From contig WRIZ01000001.1 in assembly GCA_009782475.1 (NCBI GenBank), positions 106,020 through 154,892 of the forward strand: a stretch of 48,873 bases of DNA. The letters are read 5' to 3'. The notes beneath the pieces were generated by a model. It did not search any database. It worked only from the letters and a program-made list of their open reading frames with translations, and was not told the DNA's origin. The translations under genes were made by a program, and so were the position numbers. Shown here piece by piece: positions 7,111-14,473 of the stretch. How positions within the stretch are numbered: position 1 is the first letter of the stretch; each line of letters starts with the position of its first letter. The stretch is from Oscillospiraceae bacterium. GTDB taxonomy: Bacteria > Bacillota > Clostridia > Oscillospirales > UBA929.

Positions 7111-9199
7111 TCTTCTGCAATGTTCCCTTTCTGCGTCGGCGGCGGTCATCCTGCTGACGCTTTTGTCGCGCCTTCTGCGCAAAAAAACAAGACCGAAACT
7201 GCGTTTGACCTGTTGGCTTTTCGTGGCATTGAGTCTGCTTATCCCCTTCCGCCCGCAGATATTCAGCCTGCCGATGCCGTCGTTTATTTCTTCGTTCGGC
7301 GAGTCCGCCGCAACCCGGCTGGACGGCCGGTTGAACCCGGAAGGGTTTATGGATCAATCCAATATCGCTGAGCCGCAGCCCGGTGAACAGTCCGGCTCAG
7401 CCGGAGCTGCCATCGCAAACGGCAATGCCGCCGCCGAGCAAGCGGAGACGGCCGCTGCCGAGGGAAAACCGCTTGACTTCGCAACGGTTTTGGCAACCGT
7501 TTGGGCTTTGGGGTTTGTGATCGCCGTTGCGGTCTGCATCCTCAGACATATCCTCTTTTTACGAGCCGTCAAACGGTGGGGCCGCCCTGTTCACGGAGAG
7601 GCTTCCGCTCTTATGGACGAAATCCGGCAGGAGCTGGGGATCAAACGGTCATTCCGCTTGCTGACCAGCCCGGTCATATCGGTTCCGGCTTTGGCGGGGT
7701 TTTTCCGTCCGGCGGTCGTCCTGCCCGGTGAAGTGATCGGGGAAGACAAACTTCGGTTTATCTTCCTGCATGAAGCCCTGCATCACAAGCGCAGGGACAA
7801 CTGGATCAAGCTCTTTTCCTTTTTGGCGACAGCTGTTCATTGGTTCAATCCCTTTGCCCATCTGCTCAACCGCGCCGTTATCACCGAATCGGAAGCGGCC
7901 TGCGATTTGGCCGTCCTGCGCCATGCCGGGGCAGACAAGCGTTTTCAGTACGCGGAAACCATTCTGTTCACCGCCAAAAGCGGCGGTCACGCAAAATCCC
8001 GGCTGGCTTCGGCTTTCAATAAGAAAGGCGGCAATCTTCAGCGGCGGCTGGGCAGCATCATTGAAACTCCCTCATCCAAACGGTGGGTTTCGGCGATTTG
8101 TGCCGCTGCTTTGTTCATAGGCTTGCTCCTCCCGATGGGAGTTTCAGGCTTTCAGGCGCAGGCGGACACGCCGGAGGATGACCTGCCCCGGCTGAAAGAC
8201 CTTTATGAGGATTATTTCCTGATCGGCGCGTCGGGCGATCTCGGTATACTGGAAAGCCAGCCATACCATCTGCTCATCCGGCAATTCAACTCTTTTACCT
8301 TTGAGAATGAAATGAAACCCCAATACATACAAGAAGAAGAGGGCAGTTTCCGTTTCGCAAGAGTTGACGAAATCATGGACTCCCTGCGGGATAAAGACAT
8401 TTCTTTGGTCGGTCACACATTGGCATGGCACCAGCAGACGCAAAGCTGGATGTGGGACGACGCGGATAAAGCCCAAGAGAGGCTGGAAGCCCATATTGAA
8501 GCGGTGATGCGGCATTGCGGCCCGGACATTGCTTACATCGACGTGGTCAACGAAGTGTTTACCAACTCCTTTTATATTGAGGATTGGCGTGACAGTCTCC
8601 ACGGAGGCGGCTGGTTCGATGTCCTCGGGGAGGACTTTATCGAAATCGCTTTCCGCAAAGCCGACGAAATGCGCCGGGAGATCGGGCGTCCCGACTTAAA
8701 ATTGTATTACAACGATTATAGCTTGCACATGCCCGGCAAAGCCCATGCCGTATACAAAATGGTAACCGAACTGCGCGCCAAGGGGGTTCCGATCGACGGG
8801 ATCGGGCTGCAGGCGCATTTTGACCATAGCACCCCGGTGATCAGCGTCCGAAAAACCCTTGAGTTGTTTAATTCCATCCCGGGCATTGAGGTAAGCGTCA
8901 GTGAATTGGATATAGGCATGTTCAGTTCTATGGGCAACGGCGGGCTGAATACACAGGAAGACGCCCTTCAAAGCAAGATATACGCCGAACTGTTTGCCCT
9001 GTTCAAGGAATATGCCGCCGGCCCGGCCAACCCCGATGAAACCAAGCGTTTGATCACACGCGTCACGTTTTGGGGCATCAACGACGACGCCAACTGGCGC
9101 GACGGCCAGTATCCGCTGATTTTTGACAGCGAATTTGCCCCTAAGGGCGCGTTTTACGCCGTTGCCGATCCTGAAGGATTTTTAGCCGAGTTAATTTAA
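7091..9199 (+). CDS. BlaR1-like M56 membrane metallopeptidase fused to an extracellular GH10 xylanase domain
   Basis: The start is placed at the ATG at 7091 (ribosome binding site GAGGA) because upstream codons lie inside the blaI-like gene and are not hydrophobic. The product has 702 residues. Membrane segments are at about 5-27, 38-53, 131-156 and 333-352, with an Ala/Glu-rich stretch at 70-127. The zinc protease domain has H227-E-A-L-H231 (LHEALHHKRRDNW) and the third ligand E268 (ESEAACDLAVL), as in BlaR1. After the last membrane segment a complete GH10 domain (about 362-702) replaces the penicillin-binding sensor. It keeps ENEMKP (405-410), GHTLAWH (441-447), acid/base E488 (VVNEVF), GLQAH, nucleophile E605 (SELD) and FWGINDD. 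Expected topology puts the xylanase outside and the protease facing the cytosol. It is inferred to sense xylan fragments and relieve BlaI-type repression. Confidence 0.92.
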   Translation: MRGIFLNLLQCSLSASAAVILLTLLSRLLRKKTRPKLRLTCWLFVALSLLIPFRPQIFSLPMPSFISSFGESAATRLDGRLNPEGFMDQSNIAEPQPGEQSGSAGAAIANGNAAAEQAETAAAEGKPLDFATVLATVWALGFVIAVAVCILRHILFLRAVKRWGRPVHGEASALMDEIRQELGIKRSFRLLTSPVISVPALAGFFRPAVVLPGEVIGEDKLRFIFLHEALHHKRRDNWIKLFSFLATAVHWFNPFAHLLNRAVITESEAACDLAVLRHAGADKRFQYAETILFTAKSGGHAKSRLASAFNKKGGNLQRRLGSIIETPSSKRWVSAICAAALFIGLLLPMGVSGFQAQADTPEDDLPRLKDLYEDYFLIGASGDLGILESQPYHLLIRQFNSFTFENEMKPQYIQEEEGSFRFARVDEIMDSLRDKDISLVGHTLAWHQQTQSWMWDDADKAQERLEAHIEAVMRHCGPDIAYIDVVNEVFTNSFYIEDWRDSLHGGGWFDVLGEDFIEIAFRKADEMRREIGRPDLKLYYNDYSLHMPGKAHAVYKMVTELRAKGVPIDGIGLQAHFDHSTPVISVRKTLELFNSIPGIEVSVSELDIGMFSSMGNGGLNTQEDALQSKIYAELFALFKEYAAGPANPDETKRLITRVTFWGINDDANWRDGQYPLIFDSEFAPKGAFYAVADPEGFLAELI

Positions 9200-9212
9200 G
9201 GAGGTTCCCTTT

Positions 9213-11135
9213 ATGTTCAAACGCTCATTGGCCGCCCTTCTCTGCGGTGTTTTCCTCTTGGCAGGGATGCTGCCCCTCCCCGCAACCGCCGCCGCTGAGA
9301 TATTGCTCTACAGCTTCTCGTTTGAGGACGAGGCGGAACAAGGCGGGCTCTTTGAACCGACGGGGAAATCGGCCGAGTTTACGTGGGTAACAGGCTCCGG
9401 CATAGGGCACAACAGCGATACCGCCCTCAAAGCGGCCCATATTGACGGAAGGCCGTATAACAGCGCGGAAAACGCCCTCCGCCTGACCCTGCCCGAACCG
9501 CTCCCCGCCGGAGCCGCTTACAGGATCGTCGCCTGGGTGTATGCCCCGTCGGCCGAAAACCCGGGCAAGGGGACACTGACCGGCCCTGGCTTTGTGCTCA
9601 ACGGCGATTATCCCGGCGATCAGGGGGTCGTTAAGTTCCCGTCTAATTTCGGAACCCTTCCGATGGATACATGGAAAAGCGTCGACGTCACCATCCCCAT
9701 GCAGGAAGCCCCCGTCAATACGCTGGATTTCCGCCTGGTGATCAACGACGCCGACAAGCACCCCGACGTTTGGTATTGGGACGGCATCGAGATTTATCAG
9801 GTCGGCGACGGCATTGATGTAGATATTCCTGAATGGAACCTCACCGTCCCCTCCCTGCATGAGCTTTACAAAGACTATTTCCTGTTCGGCAACATCTTAG
9901 AGCCGCATTTGGTCAGCGACCCGCAGGTCACCGAGATGTATAAAGCCTATTACAACGTCGTGACGTCTGAAAACGCCATGAAACCCCTCTATTTGGCTCC
10001 CGAAAAGGATACATACAGCTTCTCCGGCCCCGACCGGATGGTTGACTGGGCACAGAAAAACGGCATCCCCGTCCACGGGCATACCCTAGTTTGGCATTCT
10101 CAGTCGGCACCTTGGATGACAACGAACGCCGACGGGAGCTATCTCACCCGCGCCGAAGCCAAGCAAAATTTGGAGAATTTTATCAATACCGTTGCCGGGC
10201 ACTTTGCCGGGCGCGTCATCTCATGGGATGTCGTGAATGAGGCTTTTACCACCAGTGTCGGTGCCTCTCCCGGCAATTGGCGGGGCGAACTCCGCCTGGG
10301 CGGCTCCATGCCGGAGAACTCGGGATGGTACGGTGCCTATGCCAACGGCGCCGACAGAGACGCCGGGGAAAGCGGCTCGGATTATATTTACGACGCCTTT
10401 GTCTTTGCCCGCTTGGCAGACCCGAATGCTGTTTTGTATTACAACGATTTCAATGAAGAACAGCCCGGCAAACGCGAAGTGATTGCCCGTATGACCGAAG
10501 AGCTCAACGAGCAGTGGAAAACCGACCCGCGCAACACAGAACCGAACCGTTTACTGATCGAAGGACTGGGGCTGCAATCCCATTATTGGGTCGAAGGATT
10601 TAACATCGAACGGACGGAGGATACCATCAAACGCTTTATCCAAACAGGTGCGCGCCTGAGCATCTCCGAGCTTGACATCCCCTTCGGCAATCACAGCAGC
10701 TACCGAAACCGCACCACCCCGCCAACCGATGAAGAACTGGCTGTTCAAGCCGATTACTACCGTCAAATGTTTGAATTGCTGATCAAATACTCCGACCATA
10801 TCGAACGCGTCACCATTTGGGGATTGACCGATAACCAAAGCTGGCGCGGCGCGGGTTACCCCGTTCTCTTTGATCGGACGCTCACCCCCAAACCGGCCTT
10901 TTACTCGGTGATCGACGTTTTAGAAACGTCTCCCGGCGCGCCGATTGAGACGTCTCCCCCTCCCGAGAACACATCGTCCCCGTCCCCCGCCGATCCTTCT
11001 GACGAAGACCCGTCTTCCGAAGATGCGGAGGATGAACCGGGCGGATTCCCCACAGCCCTCTTCGGCGTCATCGGCGGCGTCATTGTCATCGGCGGACTGG
11101 GCGTATTTGTTACAAGGCGGGTTAAGAAAGGTTAG
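9213..11135 (+). CDS. Surface-anchored GH10 endo-1,4-beta-xylanase with N-terminal carbohydrate-binding module
   Basis: A 640-residue exported enzyme. The signal peptide is at about 1-27 (ending ATAAA). Residues 28-205 form a beta-sandwich resembling CBM22/CBM4_9 modules (ENALRLTLPEPL, YRIVAWVYAPS, WYWDGIEIYQV). The GH10 catalytic domain (213-570) has ENAMKP, GHTLVWHSQ, acid/base E343 (WDVVNEAF), GLQSH, nucleophile E486 (SISELDIPF) and IWGLTDNQSW. A Pro/Ser/Glu-rich spacer (573-608) leads to a C-terminal membrane segment (about 611-631) and a basic tail RRVKKG, so the enzyme is held at the cell surface. It starts 13 bases after the receptor gene with the strong site AAGGAGG and is surely in the same operon. 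The catalytic domain and the receptor's GH10 domain share motifs (DLYEDYFL and ELYKDYFL), which suggests a common origin. Confidence 0.94.
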   Translation: MFKRSLAALLCGVFLLAGMLPLPATAAAEILLYSFSFEDEAEQGGLFEPTGKSAEFTWVTGSGIGHNSDTALKAAHIDGRPYNSAENALRLTLPEPLPAGAAYRIVAWVYAPSAENPGKGTLTGPGFVLNGDYPGDQGVVKFPSNFGTLPMDTWKSVDVTIPMQEAPVNTLDFRLVINDADKHPDVWYWDGIEIYQVGDGIDVDIPEWNLTVPSLHELYKDYFLFGNILEPHLVSDPQVTEMYKAYYNVVTSENAMKPLYLAPEKDTYSFSGPDRMVDWAQKNGIPVHGHTLVWHSQSAPWMTTNADGSYLTRAEAKQNLENFINTVAGHFAGRVISWDVVNEAFTTSVGASPGNWRGELRLGGSMPENSGWYGAYANGADRDAGESGSDYIYDAFVFARLADPNAVLYYNDFNEEQPGKREVIARMTEELNEQWKTDPRNTEPNRLLIEGLGLQSHYWVEGFNIERTEDTIKRFIQTGARLSISELDIPFGNHSSYRNRTTPPTDEELAVQADYYRQMFELLIKYSDHIERVTIWGLTDNQSWRGAGYPVLFDRTLTPKPAFYSVIDVLETSPGAPIETSPPPENTSSPSPADPSDEDPSSEDAEDEPGGFPTALFGVIGGVIVIGGLGVFVTRRVKKG

Positions 11136-11157
11136 GGGATACAGCAAACCGGGTTCA

Positions 11158-12069
11158 TTACCGAAACAAATACAGCTCCCCTGTCGATAATTCGCCTTCC
11201 GGCGTTTTAATAATCCCATTGTCCGGCACGGTAAACCACGGGGAAAGTTCCGCGTCATTTGTGTTCCGCACCACATATCCCTCCTGTTCGGGTTCGCCCC
11301 CGCGGACAAGGAGGATGACGGCGCGCCCGTTTTCGTCGGCTGCCATATCGGCGATGACGGCTCCGCCGTGGCTGAGGAAGACGCAGCCTGTCTCCGCGCG
11401 CACCGCTTGGAGAAGGTCGCTCTTCATCGCCGAGGCGTTGGAGTAGTTATACACCCATTGCAGGTAATCCCACAGAGCGTCGTAACTGTCGTCCGCTTCG
11501 GCGGACGCCGCCTGCCAAACGACTTTTCCGTTCTCGTTTTCCTTGATCCGGCTTCCTTCCGCCCATGTGGCGAAATCGAAGACAAACCCGGAGAGGAAAT
11601 GGAAAGATATATCGTCCTGCCGCCCCGCCTGATAGAGGTATTCGGCGCGGAGGCGCAGCAGGAAATTGGTGTTGCGCATCCGATTACGGTTGTTGTTGAT
11701 CTTCAGTTCCAGCACGGCGTCGAAGCTGCCGCCGGTCTTAATGGTGCCGTCGTGCAGATAGAGTACGTCGCCGTCTTGTTTCAGCGGGAGAGCCCGTAAA
11801 TACGCCCCAAACGAATCGTCAGGCAGATCGGTGCGCCGATACCCTTCGGGCGGATTGAAGCGGGTTTCGATGGTTTCGCCTTCGGGGTTTTTAATGGCAA
11901 TCGGTTCCGGGTCGCTGTCTTCCGGCTCGGGCGGCTCCGACGGTGCTTCGGATGGCTTTTCAACGGGTGAAGGGGTCGGCTGCCCCACCCAGCCGCAGCC
12001 GCTCAGTAAAAAAGCGCAGATCAGCAATGGGCAGACAACACGGGAAAAAAGGCTGTTTTTGATACGCAT
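11158..12069 (-). CDS. DUF4846-domain lipoprotein
   Basis: A 303-residue lipoprotein: signal peptide MRIKNSLFSRVVCPLLICAF, lipobox LLSGC. A Pro/Glu/Ser-rich spacer (about 30-58) comes next, then a domain starting near ETRFNPPEGYRRTDLPDDSF. The blocks SFGAYLRALPLKQDG and VLYLHDG identify DUF4846, a family of secreted proteins of unknown function common in Bacteroidota and Firmicutes. The gene converges on the xylanase gene with 22 bases between the stops and no clear terminator. Its own promoter overlaps a divergent one at about 12.1 kb. Confidence 0.85.
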   Translation of the reverse strand: MRIKNSLFSRVVCPLLICAFLLSGCGWVGQPTPSPVEKPSEAPSEPPEPEDSDPEPIAIKNPEGETIETRFNPPEGYRRTDLPDDSFGAYLRALPLKQDGDVLYLHDGTIKTGGSFDAVLELKINNNRNRMRNTNFLLRLRAEYLYQAGRQDDISFHFLSGFVFDFATWAEGSRIKENENGKVVWQAASAEADDSYDALWDYLQWVYNYSNASAMKSDLLQAVRAETGCVFLSHGGAVIADMAADENGRAVILLVRGGEPEQEGYVVRNTNDAELSPWFTVPDNGIIKTPEGELSTGELYLFR

Positions 12070-12089
12070 AGGAAAACCCTCCTGTCCGA

Positions 12090-12137
12090 TTGATGTTTTG
12101 TTGGAGGTATTGTATAATAGATTTCATAAAAGGGCAA
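12090..12137. promoter_or_regulatory. Overlapping divergent promoters upstream of the DUF4846 gene
   Basis: On the minus strand TTGCCC (12132-12137), 17 bases and TACAAT (12109-12114) fit a promoter for the DUF4846 gene. On the plus strand TTGATG (12090-12095), 17 bases and TATAAT (12113-12118) fit a promoter facing the islet at 12.1-13.7 kb. The two -10 elements overlap, so both cannot be bound at once. Confidence 0.5.
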
Positions 12138-12139
12138 GA

Positions 12140-12158
12140 GCGAAACGAACTTGCCGGA
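12140..12158. repeat. 19-bp direct repeat, copy 1
   Basis: GCGAAACGAACTTGCCGGA, repeated exactly at 13720-13738. The two copies bracket the Spo0A-controlled islet with its lipoprotein gene. The 135 bases between this copy and the first Spo0A box contain no gene that I can support. Confidence 0.8.
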
Positions 12159-12293
12159 CTTTCTGCGCGTGTTTTTGTTGTATCCCAAAAAGGGAATCCG
12201 CAGTCCATCCCGGACTTTAATCTCAAACTGCACGCCGCGTTCTTGGAGGTTATTCTCTTTCAGGGGGTGTTTTAGGGGGTATTGTTATGGCTC

Positions 12294-12379
12294 TTTGTCG
12301 AATTTTGTCGAACGATTTTTATTGCAAATTTATTGACGTTAATTTATAATGTAGCTAAGAACAACAAGATTTCGACAAA
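12294..12379 (+). promoter_or_regulatory. Spo0A-controlled promoter with three consensus 0A boxes
   Basis: Two perfect 0A boxes TTTGTCGAA lie in tandem at 12294-12302 and 12304-12312, exactly 10 bases (about one helical turn) apart. A third, in the opposite orientation (TTCGACAAA), is at 12371-12379. Between them is a promoter: TTGCAA (12322-12327), a 17-base spacer and TATAAT (12345-12350). The tandem boxes sit just upstream of the -35, as in promoters that Spo0A~P activates through sigma-A. The third box would lie in the early transcribed region and could dampen expression. Targets are the short frames at 12394 and probably the lipoprotein gene at 12626. Confidence 0.75.
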
Positions 12380-12393
12380 GGTGGTGGTTCACA

Positions 12394-12577
12394 GTGAAGC
12401 GGATTGCGGGATGAAGGGCAAAAAATACATGACTTTATGGTAAAATCAGTTACGACCACATATCACACAGTCGGCAGCACTCCTCCATATACAACGACAG
12501 TTGATTATGATAAGCCCGGTTGGTCATGCAAGTATGAATACCCTGAATACTATTCTACTGAGGCGACTCCCATTTAG
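12394..12577 (+). other. Three overlapping very short reading frames behind the Spo0A promoter
   Basis: GTG at 12394 follows the good site AAAGGTGGTGG and encodes only six residues (MKRIAG). Its stop overlaps an ATG at 12411 that opens a ten-residue frame (MKGKKYMTLW). This in turn overlaps an ATG at 12437 opening a 46-residue frame rich in Thr, Tyr and Pro (it includes STPPYTTTVDYDKPGWSCKY). The frames are mutually shifted, so this may be one small gene broken by frameshifts or a set of coupled small peptides. I recognise no family. Confidence 0.35.
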
Positions 12578-12625
12578 GCAGAATGGAAAATATAGTAAGC
12601 CCCCCTTAAAAGGAGTAATGCGGAT

Positions 12626-13660
12626 GTGAGAAGCAGTAGATCACAACAATGGTTCGTTAACCATCAAGCATGGAAAAAAGGTTGTCGTAAAATCATAATT
12701 CTCGCAGCTTTTTCAATGATTATCTTGCTGGGCGGATGCACATCATCGCCGTCTGACGGCAAAAGCGACCAAATCATTACAAAAGAGCCTGTGCTATCGT
12801 TTCTGAATATGCCCACCTATATGGCTTTTTATGAAGACGAATCCTTGGAAATTGAAATCTGTTTTTTAACGAACATTGAAGATGTGGAAAAAGAAATACT
12901 GGAAATCAGTGTAACGACAGATATTGAGGTTCTCACAACAGAGGATTCATGGATTGGTCAAATTATGTATTACGAACAACAGGATACAGCTTTCGCGGTT
13001 TACAGAGTTATCATTTACGCGGGAATGCCGGCTGCGGGACATCACAATATTACAGAGCTATTCTTTACTTACATGGGAAAATCATATAGCATACCGATCA
13101 ACTCATATGAGATCGAAGTGTTGCGGACGGAGAGCAGAGATGACGATATTGTCATTGGTACGCATACAATTTTAAGCGGGGGGTTGGAACGGTATATCGC
13201 AGAGATGAGAAACAAAGGCTCGGATATGACTGTTGTCGGATTGGAATGCGGATTGTTAAATGACATACTATCCGTCTCAATTAAAACAGCATCGGACTTT
13301 CATACGCCTGACACAACGGATAATCCAACATTGCTTCAAGATGAAAAACGGGCGGTTTGGTTTATGTTCGATTCCGTGAACAGTGATCTATATGGCATGA
13401 TCATGAAACCTCAAATGAGCTATAAGAGAAATGGTGAGCTATGTAAAAGAGCATTGGGAACAGAGATATTTCTTAGACCGTTTTCTGATGAAGAGTTGCA
13501 AAGCCTTATTGAAAGCAATGTGATTGTAACGGGAGAGGGCGGTGGTATATTGCCACCCTCTCCCACTCCTTTTGATTTGTTTAATCCGAGCTGGTCAATG
13601 TCCAAGCCGAATTGGACGCCATCAGGCAAAGCGGGGATTGAGCGGTGCTCCGCAACCTAA
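12626..13660 (+). CDS. Lipoprotein of unknown function in an AT-rich islet
   Basis: A 344-residue protein starting at a GTG ten bases after AAAAGGAG; the only nearby ATG opens a frame that stops two codons later. The N-terminus has a basic stretch (KKGCRK), a hydrophobic segment (IIILAAFSMIILLGG) and a lipobox LLGGC at about residue 38, so it is lipidated and outside the cell. The mature part looks like two beta-rich domains without a known family signature. The C-terminal 40 residues are Pro/Ser/Trp-rich (PSPTPFDLFNPSWSMSKPNW) and may be a tail for wall contact. Base use is more AT-rich than the neighbours and the gene lies between 19-bp direct repeats, suggesting acquisition. Probably transcribed from the Spo0A-box promoter and ended by the hairpin at 13682. 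Confidence 0.7.
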   Translation: MRSSRSQQWFVNHQAWKKGCRKIIILAAFSMIILLGGCTSSPSDGKSDQIITKEPVLSFLNMPTYMAFYEDESLEIEICFLTNIEDVEKEILEISVTTDIEVLTTEDSWIGQIMYYEQQDTAFAVYRVIIYAGMPAAGHHNITELFFTYMGKSYSIPINSYEIEVLRTESRDDDIVIGTHTILSGGLERYIAEMRNKGSDMTVVGLECGLLNDILSVSIKTASDFHTPDTTDNPTLLQDEKRAVWFMFDSVNSDLYGMIMKPQMSYKRNGELCKRALGTEIFLRPFSDEELQSLIESNVIVTGEGGGILPPSPTPFDLFNPSWSMSKPNWTPSGKAGIERCSAT

Positions 13661-13681
13661 CCGAAACGGATAACAGGCAAA

Positions 13682-13707
13682 ACCCGCGGCGTTCATCGTC
13701 CGCGGGT
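13682..13707 (+). terminator. Hairpin after the lipoprotein gene
   Basis: ACCCGCGG and CCGCGGGT form a perfect 8-bp stem around a 10-base loop, 22 bases after the stop. The following CTGATTTATT is only weakly T-rich, so termination may be partial. Confidence 0.6.
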
Positions 13708-13719
13708 CTGATTTATTAT

Positions 13720-13738
13720 GCGAAACGAACTTGCCGGA
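13720..13738. repeat. 19-bp direct repeat, copy 2
   Basis: Exact copy of 12140-12158 in the same orientation, placed just upstream of the promoter at 13744. Confidence 0.8.
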
Positions 13739-13743
13739 TACCC

Positions 13744-13772
13744 TTGCCAAACGGGAAACATTCTGATATAAT
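13744..13772 (+). promoter_or_regulatory. Sigma-A promoter of the gene at 13812
   Basis: TTGCCA (13744-13749), a 17-base spacer and TATAAT (13767-13772), 39 bases before the start codon. Confidence 0.65.
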
Positions 13773-13811
13773 ACTTTACAAATAACACGAACGAAGAAAA
13801 GGAGCTGCTCC

Positions 13812-14447
13812 ATGAATATCATCCGTACACCGGTCGTTGAACTGACGAAAGTCCCGGCTCTCGCTTATAAATACAAACTCTCCTCAGGCGGGGCAGGGTT
13901 GAAAATCATGTATGAAGAAACCGGGAAAACCGAAACCTTCACCATCTCCAGGCGGGGTGAACTTGTCGCCAGCCAGCCGGGCGTTGCCGCCGGGGAAGCC
14001 GCGCTGGAAGCCTTTGAGCTAACCCAAGGCATGGCCTATTCCGCGCGGGGCAAGGTCAAAGCCGTGATCGTCGAGCAGGCGGATGAGGACGAAGCCGTCC
14101 CCGAAACGCCGCAGTATTGCATGATCGAGTCGGACGAATACAAAGCGTGGATCGACGCCTACACCGGCCCGGACTATAAAATGAACTATATCAAAATGAA
14201 CAAAGACCTCATCCAATTCACCGCCAAAAATAAGACCGTCTCGGCTATGGTCGCGGAGAAAGAAGACCGCGACGCCATCCTGCGGCGCGTCGTGCAGATC
14301 CAAACCTCCAACCTCACAAAGAACAAAGAATATATGACCGCCGAGATGACCGGCGCGCTGATCGATACCCTTGAGGAACTGGACACCCGTTCGGCGTTTA
14401 AGGAACTCAAACTGCACATAACCCGCATGTTGGGCGGCAAGCGATAA
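13812..14447 (+). CDS. Conserved-looking cytosolic protein of unknown function
   Basis: A 211-residue soluble protein with no signal peptide or membrane segment. It has a good ribosome binding site (AAAAGGAG, eight bases before ATG) and codon use like the surrounding GC-rich genes, so it is real. The N-terminal 100 residues look like beta-strands (KYKLSSGGAGLKIMYEETGK). The C-terminal 70 residues are charged helices (AEKEDRDAILRRVVQI, ALIDTLEELDTRSAFKEL). I recognise no domain. It lies 26 bases upstream of the glycogen phosphorylase gene on the same strand, so the two are probably co-transcribed, but no functional link can be drawn from the sequence. Confidence 0.7.
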   Translation: MNIIRTPVVELTKVPALAYKYKLSSGGAGLKIMYEETGKTETFTISRRGELVASQPGVAAGEAALEAFELTQGMAYSARGKVKAVIVEQADEDEAVPETPQYCMIESDEYKAWIDAYTGPDYKMNYIKMNKDLIQFTAKNKTVSAMVAEKEDRDAILRRVVQIQTSNLTKNKEYMTAEMTGALIDTLEELDTRSAFKELKLHITRMLGGKR

Positions 14448-14473
14448 CTCAAGAACGGTAAAGGTGGGATTGC

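Noticed and set aside
7570-8110. A beta-lactam resistance system
   Set aside because: The BlaI and M56 parts resemble bla/mec regulators, but there is no penicillin-binding or beta-lactamase domain and no resistance gene. The sensor and the neighbours are xylan enzymes.
11960-12275. Short open frames on both strands in the gap after the DUF4846 gene
   Set aside because: They lack ribosome binding sites, run across promoters and the 19-bp repeat, and have no recognisable protein pattern.
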